Positions 58,879 to 64,000 of a stretch of 64,000 nucleotides of DNA are shown here, one piece after another. Source of the DNA: Liquidambar formosana (taxonomy: Eukaryota > Streptophyta > Magnoliopsida > Saxifragales > Altingiaceae); the NCBI GenBank assembly GCA_039720395.1, contig CM077831.1, positions 14,686,982 to 14,750,981 on the forward strand. Direction: 5' to 3'. The notes under the pieces are model-generated. The model did no database searches. It saw only the letters and a program-made list of their open reading frames with translations, and was not told where the DNA came from. Position 1 is the stretch's first letter, and each line of letters starts with the position of its first letter. The position numbers and the translations under genes were made by a program.

Positions 58879-59066
58879 CCCCTTTTTTTTTTCTTTTTTT
58901 TTTTGATATCAGAAGGTTCCAAATACTTTACACCTATGAAATAACATAGATGCTGAACATGTAATTGTAGTAAAGAACTTGAAATAATAATATAATTATG
59001 ACAATATAAGTTACAAGACCAAACGGTCAAAGTAATAAAAAAAATATTATTTTTATTAAAATAATC
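58879..59066 (-). mobile_element. SINE-like insertion in the truncated LINE
   Basis: On the - strand the end reads TTTGGAACCTTCTGATATC followed by an A-tail (T-run at 58879-58903). It resembles the 3' end of the SINE at 43091-43269. The head differs and lacks a clear B box. Flanks (ATCACAGTTAGCTAC and ATAACAGTTTCATGCTA) look like a diverged target duplication. Confidence 0.5.
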
Positions 59067-59515
59067 CAATAACAGTTTCATGCTATTCTCTTTGCAAATC
59101 TCCATCTCATGCTTAAACGATTTCACACTTGTTTTTGAATTGTGAATTTGCTAATTCAATTTGGTCTTGGCTTTGTATTGTCTTTCGCTACCCCTTTTCT
59201 AATGTTCAATCAGTGAAGGATTTGATCTTGTTTTGATCATCATTTAGTTTACAAATTTCTGAATTATGGATGGCAACTGTGAGTACTGCTTGTTGGGTTA
59301 TTTGAACAACACGTAATGAGGTCAGATTTAATAATATAGCTCCAAATCTTTGGGCTTCTCTAAGATTCATCAAAAGTAGTTGTAAAGAGGCTTCTCTTGT
59401 AGGTAAGGGATGCATGTTTAATTCTTTACAAGATCTATGTACTTTGCGTGCTTTGGGTGTTTCTGGTAGACCTTGAAAAGCCCTGCAATTTATTAGAATC
59501 ATTTGGCAACCACCT

Positions 59516-59990
59516 TTGCCTTGGGTAAAAGTTAACACAAATGGGGCTGCTAAAGGAAATCCAAGTCCAACAGGTTATGGTGCTGTTTTTCGTAAGAGTA
59601 GTGGGTTTGTCTTGGGAGCTTTTTGTGATACCCTTGGTGTCAGTTCATTTGTTGCAACTGAGTTGATGGCCATTATTAAAACAATGTATGTAGCCTATAG
59701 GCACAGAGGATGGCATTTTTTATGTATTAAGTGTGATTCATCCTTGATTCTGAATTTTCTTTCTAATGGCCATCCATCCATTCCATACTCGTTCCAAGTT
59801 CTTTAGGCTAATTGTCCGCATCATCTAAGGCATATGACTTATCAATACTCCCATATTTATCAAGAGGGAAATTATTCAATAGACAAGTTGGTTAATAAAA
59901 GTGTTATAGTTCAATCTTTTACTACGCTAGATTTTCTTGCGATATTTCCCAAGATTGTAATGGGATGCCTTGCTATAGATTTGTAGCTTA
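59516..59990 (+). pseudogene. LINE RNase H domain
   Basis: PWVKVNTNGAAKGNPSPTGYG, GAVFRKSSG, ATELMAI and IKCDSSLILNFL, then a TAG at 59803. It continues in phase with YQEGNYSIDKLVNKSV. This is the RNase H end of ORF2 in the truncated LINE. Confidence 0.82.
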
Positions 59991-60493
59991 ATGCTTGTTT
60001 GTAAGCTGGTTTGTGGTATTTATAAACCACCAAGACTAGACGGACTTACTTTTCTTTTCTTCTCTTTTTCTTTCCTTGTTCCCCATTTTCTTTCTTATTA
60101 ATAAATTTTGATCTTAAAAAAAAAAAAAAAAAAAGGAAGAAGAAGAAGAAGGAGAGAGCCATTGTCATCATCTAGGTACAAAGACTAGAACTTTTATCGG
60201 GACGTACAAGAAGGAATGAATGTTCTATAAATAATGAATTGACTTTAATGAAAACTGAAGAGAATTCCAAGTTGAACAATAAGGGATAACCATTTTGATG
60301 CCTCCACAATAATCTACACCATCACTTTCCTCAATTTGATTAAAAGAATTAATAGCAGATTGCAAATGGGAAGAAACTTTGAAACTCCATACATCATTAT
60401 TAATTTTATTATTGGGTTTTAAAGTCGTCATAACTCATATGGAGTAAATAAGATAAAGGTTATCCAATTTTGTACTATTAATTAGGCAATGAA

Positions 60494-61878
60494 TGTTGTG
60501 CCCAGGGTCGAGAAACAAACAATAAACACACACAAAGAAGAGAGACACAATCAATTTACATGGTTCAGCAATTCGCTACGTCCACAGGCAGCGGATTTCA
60601 CTATTGATTGGAGAAATACAATTCTCTCTCAAGGCTCTCTTTCTTACAGGATGGGATTACAAGGAATCGGATGGAATGCAATAAATAAGCTCCCCTATTT
60701 ATAGGAGAGCTTCAATGCTCTTTGTGCATCTATCATTAAAACAGTCAGTGGAGGCCGACTCATTTATCACCATAGATGGGATGCCGAATCACTCATCACT
60801 AGGCCTGGTAATTGGGTGGGTTTAAATGGGTGTAGTCAAAATATCACCCAAACCCAACCCATTTACATGAAGACCCATTTAAGCAAAACCCAAACTCACC
60901 CATTTATTATAGGTTGAAACCCAAACTCACCCATTTTAAGCAAAACCCAAACTCACCCCTTTCCCCCCAGCAACTCTCTCCGGCACCCCATCCCACCGGC
61001 GACGGCGCCCAGTCGAACCCTATCGTTATTAAACCCAGTTGAACCCCATCATCATCAAACCCCAAACCCATCGTCATCAAACCTAGTTGAACCCCAAACG
61101 CAGCAGTCCTCGCAGCAATCCTCGACGGGCTCGATTATTGGCGATGGACTGGAGAGTGGCGATCTTGGCTTTGGCTTCATCAATCGCCTACGAATCGGGA
61201 CGGGGACTGAGGGCTTGGAGGAAATCGCAAGCGTAAATGGCAGGAGAAATCGCAGTGCCGAGAACATGAAAAAGAAGGGGAGATCGCGGTGGCGGTGGCG
61301 GTTCGTCGGTGAGGTTGGTGGTTGTGCTTCGTCGGCGAGGTTAGTATCGGGTAGATCTCAATGGAGTTGGCCGGAAAGCATTTTTTTTTCCTTTCCTTTT
61401 CTTTTCTTTTTCTTCTCCTCTTCCCTCCAGTCGGCAGCCTTCTTTTTTTCTTTCCTTTTCTTTCTCTTCCCTCCTGTCACCAGAAAAAATAGTGGTTTTG
61501 GCTTGCTGGGCCTCCCTCGCCGTTGCCACTCCGGCGCCAAAACTGGCTACTCCGACGAAGGCGAAGAAGGCACCTCTAGCATAGCAAGAGTCCCCATTCG
61601 CCGGTAAGAGTCTAATCGTCGTAGCAAGAGTTCTCATTCTATGCTTCAATCAGTGTTGTAGCCTATCGGGTTTCATTGCACCCAAAATATTTTTATACCA
61701 ACCCGATTAGACCCAATTATTAGTTGGGTTATTATGGGCACCCATTTACAATCCAATTAATAAAATCACCCATCTGCACCCATTTAACTTGGGCGGGTTT
61801 GAGCTGGTTTGTGGGTTTGGGCATAAATTACTAGCCCTACTCATCACTTTTAGTGGGATGCCGAGTCAATACCCAATA
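60494..61878 (-). repeat. 3' LTR of the Copia element, interrupted by a hAT
   Basis: About 337 bp once the hAT (60800-61839) and one TSD are removed. On the - strand it has TATAAATAGGGGAGC (near 60700) and ends ...CCTGGGCACAACA. The start is TATTGGGTATTGACTC, with the first TG apparently mutated to TA. Confidence 0.8.
60800..61839. mobile_element. hAT-type non-autonomous element in the Copia LTR, 1040 bp
   Basis: A perfect 8-bp repeat CTCATCAC flanks it (60792-60799, 61840-61847). Termini TAGGCCTGGTAATT and, inverted, TAGGGCTAGTAATT form short imperfect inverted repeats. The interior has AACCCAAACTCACCCATTT repeats near both ends and a GC-richer, low-complexity middle. The ORFs there (61215-61607 and the opposite strand) look non-genic. 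Confidence 0.85.
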
Positions 61879-61879
61879 A

Positions 61880-62600
61880 TTCTCCACCTTGGCGAGGATT
61901 CTTCATTCACCATAATGATCGATCAATGCTACTATGCACTTGAAGGTGCTCGGTTTCGAGAGATGTTGACCAAGTCCAAATAATGTTGGAACTTGATCCT
62001 AGATACCACTTTGGTAAGCATATCTGCTGGATTTTCTGCAGTACTAATCTTCTGAAGCAGAATATCCCCTTTTTCCACAATTTCTTGAACAAAATAGAAA
62101 CGGACATCTATGTGCTTGGTATGGGAATGATGGACTTGGTTCTTTGCTAAACAAATAGCACTTTGACTGTTGTAGTAGACCTCAACGTGCTTCTAAACAA
62201 TCCAAAGTCCTCAATCAACCCATGTAGCCAAATTGCCTCCTTAAAGGCTTCTGTCACTACTATGTACTCTGCCTTAGTAGTAAACAAAGCCACCATTGAC
62301 TATAATGTTGACCTCCAACTCACCGACCCTTTAGCAAGAGTAAAGACATACCCTGTAGTTGACCGTTGTTTGTCAAGTCACCAGCATAATCTGAGTCCAC
62401 ATATCCTACCAAATTTTTTCTGAGTTTATCATCTCTCTCGAACTTCAAACCAATATCAACTGTGCCATGAATGTACCGTAAGATCCATTTCACTGCCTGC
62501 CAGTGACCTTTTCCTGGATCATGCATATACCTGCTCACCATACTGACAGCATGTGAAATATCAGGTCTCGTACAAACTATTGTATATATTAAGGCACCAA
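61880..62600 (-). pseudogene. Copia RNase H domain
   Basis: On the - strand: MHDPGKGHWQAVKWILRYI, GYVDSDYAGDL (first catalytic Asp), then after stops and a frame change the AEY.AV.EA, KHIDVRFYFVQEIVEKGDI and NPADMLTK ending near 62000. It contains several stops, including one after DLTNN at 62360. Confidence 0.85.
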
Positions 62601-63760
62601 CTGCATTTGCATATGGAATCTATGCCATATGCTTGCGCTCATCTCCTATGCGCGAAGACATTGAAGTACTAAGCTTAAAATGAGGGGCCAATGGTGTTGT
62701 TACAGATTTCGTTTTCCTATCTATTCTAAATCTATGTAACACCCTCTTCAAGTACTGTATCTGTGTTAAACAGACTATGCCCTTTTTTTCTGTCTCTCGT
62801 GATCTCCATTCCAAGAATCTTCTTTGCTTCTTTAAGATCCTTCATCTCAAACTTACCTTTCAACTGTGCCTTTAGTCTATCAATCTCCTCTTTGCTTGTA
62901 GACGCAATCAACATGTCATCCACATATAAGAGCAAATAGACAAAAGAACCATCAGTGACTTTACGGAAATATGCACAATGATCAAAATGACTTATTGTGT
63001 ATCTTTTTTCGACCATAAAATGATCAAATCATTTGTACCACTGTCTTGGAGAGTGCTTCAATCCGTATAATGATTTCTTTAGCTTACAGGCCCAATTCTC
63101 CTTGCCAGCAACTTTAAAACCATTTGGTTGGGACATGTATATCCCTTCTTCTAGATTTCCATGTAAGAAGGCAATTTTGACATTGAGTTGGGCAAGCTTG
63201 AGATCAAACTGTGCAACCAAAACTAGTAGTATGCGAATAGACGAGTAAGAATACCTCATTGTAGTCTATTCTTTCCTTCTATGCATACCTTTTAGCCATT
63301 AATCTAGCTTTGTATCTGATGCTGTCTTTTCCTTGAATACCTTCCTCCCTGGTGTAAACCCATTTGCAACCAATTACTTTCTTGCCTTTTGGAAGTTAAA
63401 CCAACTCCCAAGTTCGATTTTTGTGAAGTAACTCCATCTCTTCACCCATTGCATCCTTCCACATTACACTTTTTGCACCTTGTATGGCTTCTCTGAAAGT
63501 GCTTAGAACATCATCATTAATAATTGGAAGTGTATAAGCCATTACATTAGCATACCGAGCTGGTGGTTTGATAACCCTTTTTGGTTTGCTGGTTGCAATA
63601 GATTTTGTCTGTTGAATTTTTTCCAGAACTAGAGGTTTATTCTCATCTGAACTCTGGTTGGACTCTTCTTCAGAGTTGTCGATAGTATTTTCTCTAGGAC
63701 TGTCAACCATTAAAACATACTTTACTGGAGCCACAAACTCCACCTACTCTGAGGTACTGG
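62600..63760 (-). pseudogene. Copia reverse transcriptase domain
   Basis: On the - strand: the pre-RT linker with MGEEMELLHKNRTWELV (63430-63396), a gap with stops, then VLVAQFDLKLAQLNVKIAFLHG and GFKVAGKENWACKLKKSLYG (63259-63029). Next come the catalytic LLYVDDMLIAS (near 62925) and FEMKDLKEAKKILGMEI. The acidic, serine-rich part at 63743-63600 is the usual integrase-RT spacer. Stops at about 63395, 63259 and 63029 disable it. Confidence 0.88.
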
Positions 63761-64000
63761 GTCGTTCTTCTTTTGCTTGAGGATCTTTCAACATTACAGA
63801 ATCGTCAAAGGTAACATCCCTACTCAAAACAATCTTTTTAGATTCAAGACACTAAAGTTTGTACCCTTTGACACATACACTACATCCCAAGAATATGGCT
63901 TTCTTGGCTCTAGGATCTAACTTTGACTCTGTAACGTGATAATATGCCAGGCATCCAAATACATGTAACCAATGATAATCGGTAGCAGATGTTCTAGACC

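Larger units (their letters stand above)
57860..60146 (+). mobile_element. 5'-truncated LINE with A-tail and 17-bp TSD, broken by two later insertions
   Basis: AGAAGGAGAGAGCCATT flanks the unit at 57843-57859 and 60147-60163, and an A-tail lies at about 60116-60134. Inside is LINE ORF2 3' sequence: FWKDNWLGQPL (57990), the zf-RVT part LCKSPSH...HLFLNCEFANSIWSWLC (about 59090-59170) and RNase H (59516-59990). It is related to the left-hand LINE. A SINE-like piece and a solo LTR interrupt it between about 58389 and 59066. Confidence 0.85.
60494..64000 (-). mobile_element. Ty1/Copia element, 3' part, cut by the window edge
   Basis: The 3' LTR lies at 60494-61878. Leftward from the right edge, on the - strand, come the linker, RT and RNase H. 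The polypurine tract (CCAAGGTGGAGAAT on the - strand) borders the LTR at 61879. Motifs (LLLYVDDMLIAS, SLYGLKHSPRQWYK) and LTR content suggest a Tnt1-like lineage. The integrase, gag and 5' LTR would be beyond 64000. Confidence 0.9.

Noticed and set aside
61215..61607. 130-codon ORF with arginine- and serine-rich sequence
   Set aside because: Lies wholly inside the hAT element, with TTTTCTTTC runs making up much of it. The opposite strand is equally open.

Overview
The window is plant nuclear DNA: AT-rich, intron-containing, and dominated by nested transposable elements. A complete TIR-NBS-LRR resistance gene points to a eudicot, because this class is absent from grasses. A kiwellin gene fits a fleshy-fruited or woody dicot, but the species cannot be fixed from sequence alone. 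Only two genes look intact: a five-exon TIR-NBS-LRR gene (34603-40168, + strand, 1168 codons) and a single-exon secreted kiwellin-like gene (49563-50132, + strand). A second kiwellin copy (6788-7357) has kept its full length but carries three premature stops.

Layout. 1-5.9 kb: nearly full-length, decayed L1-type LINE on the - strand. 6.5-8.3 kb: kiwellin pseudogene with paralogous flanks and a later insertion. 8.4-16.8 kb: foldback and MITE elements, a solo LTR (TSD CTATA) and, inside it, a complete Ty3/Gypsy element of probable CRM type (TSD CGTTT). 18.2-19.9 kb: a 1.6-kb solo LTR. 19.9-27.4 kb: mostly featureless. 27.4-33.0 kb: a 5.6-kb Mutator-like element with 1-kb terminal inverted repeats and a 9-bp TSD, holding tandem repeats and a 2.2-kb solo LTR. 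33.2-34.5 kb: a GC-richer tandem array split by a Helitron. 34.6-40.2 kb: the TIR-NBS-LRR gene. 40.2-47.4 kb: a SINE, two TAA-flanked PIF/Harbinger-like elements, a long-TIR foldback element and a hAT element. 49.3-50.5 kb: intact kiwellin. 50.7-57.4 kb: complete but dead Ty1/Copia element (TSD AAATC). 57.8-60.2 kb: 5'-truncated LINE (17-bp TSD) broken by a SINE-like insert and a solo LTR. 60.5-64 kb: 3' part of another Copia element on the - strand, whose LTR carries a hAT insertion (TSD CTCATCAC).

Both intact genes belong to defence-associated families. The TIR-NBS-LRR would act in the cytosol or nucleus as an immune receptor. Kiwellin is a secreted cysteine-rich apoplastic protein, and some family members bind fungal effectors. 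Nothing in the sequence links their regulation. No prokaryote-type system, CRISPR array, true tRNA gene or rRNA gene was seen. The most informative content is the nesting order of the mobile elements, read from target-site duplications.
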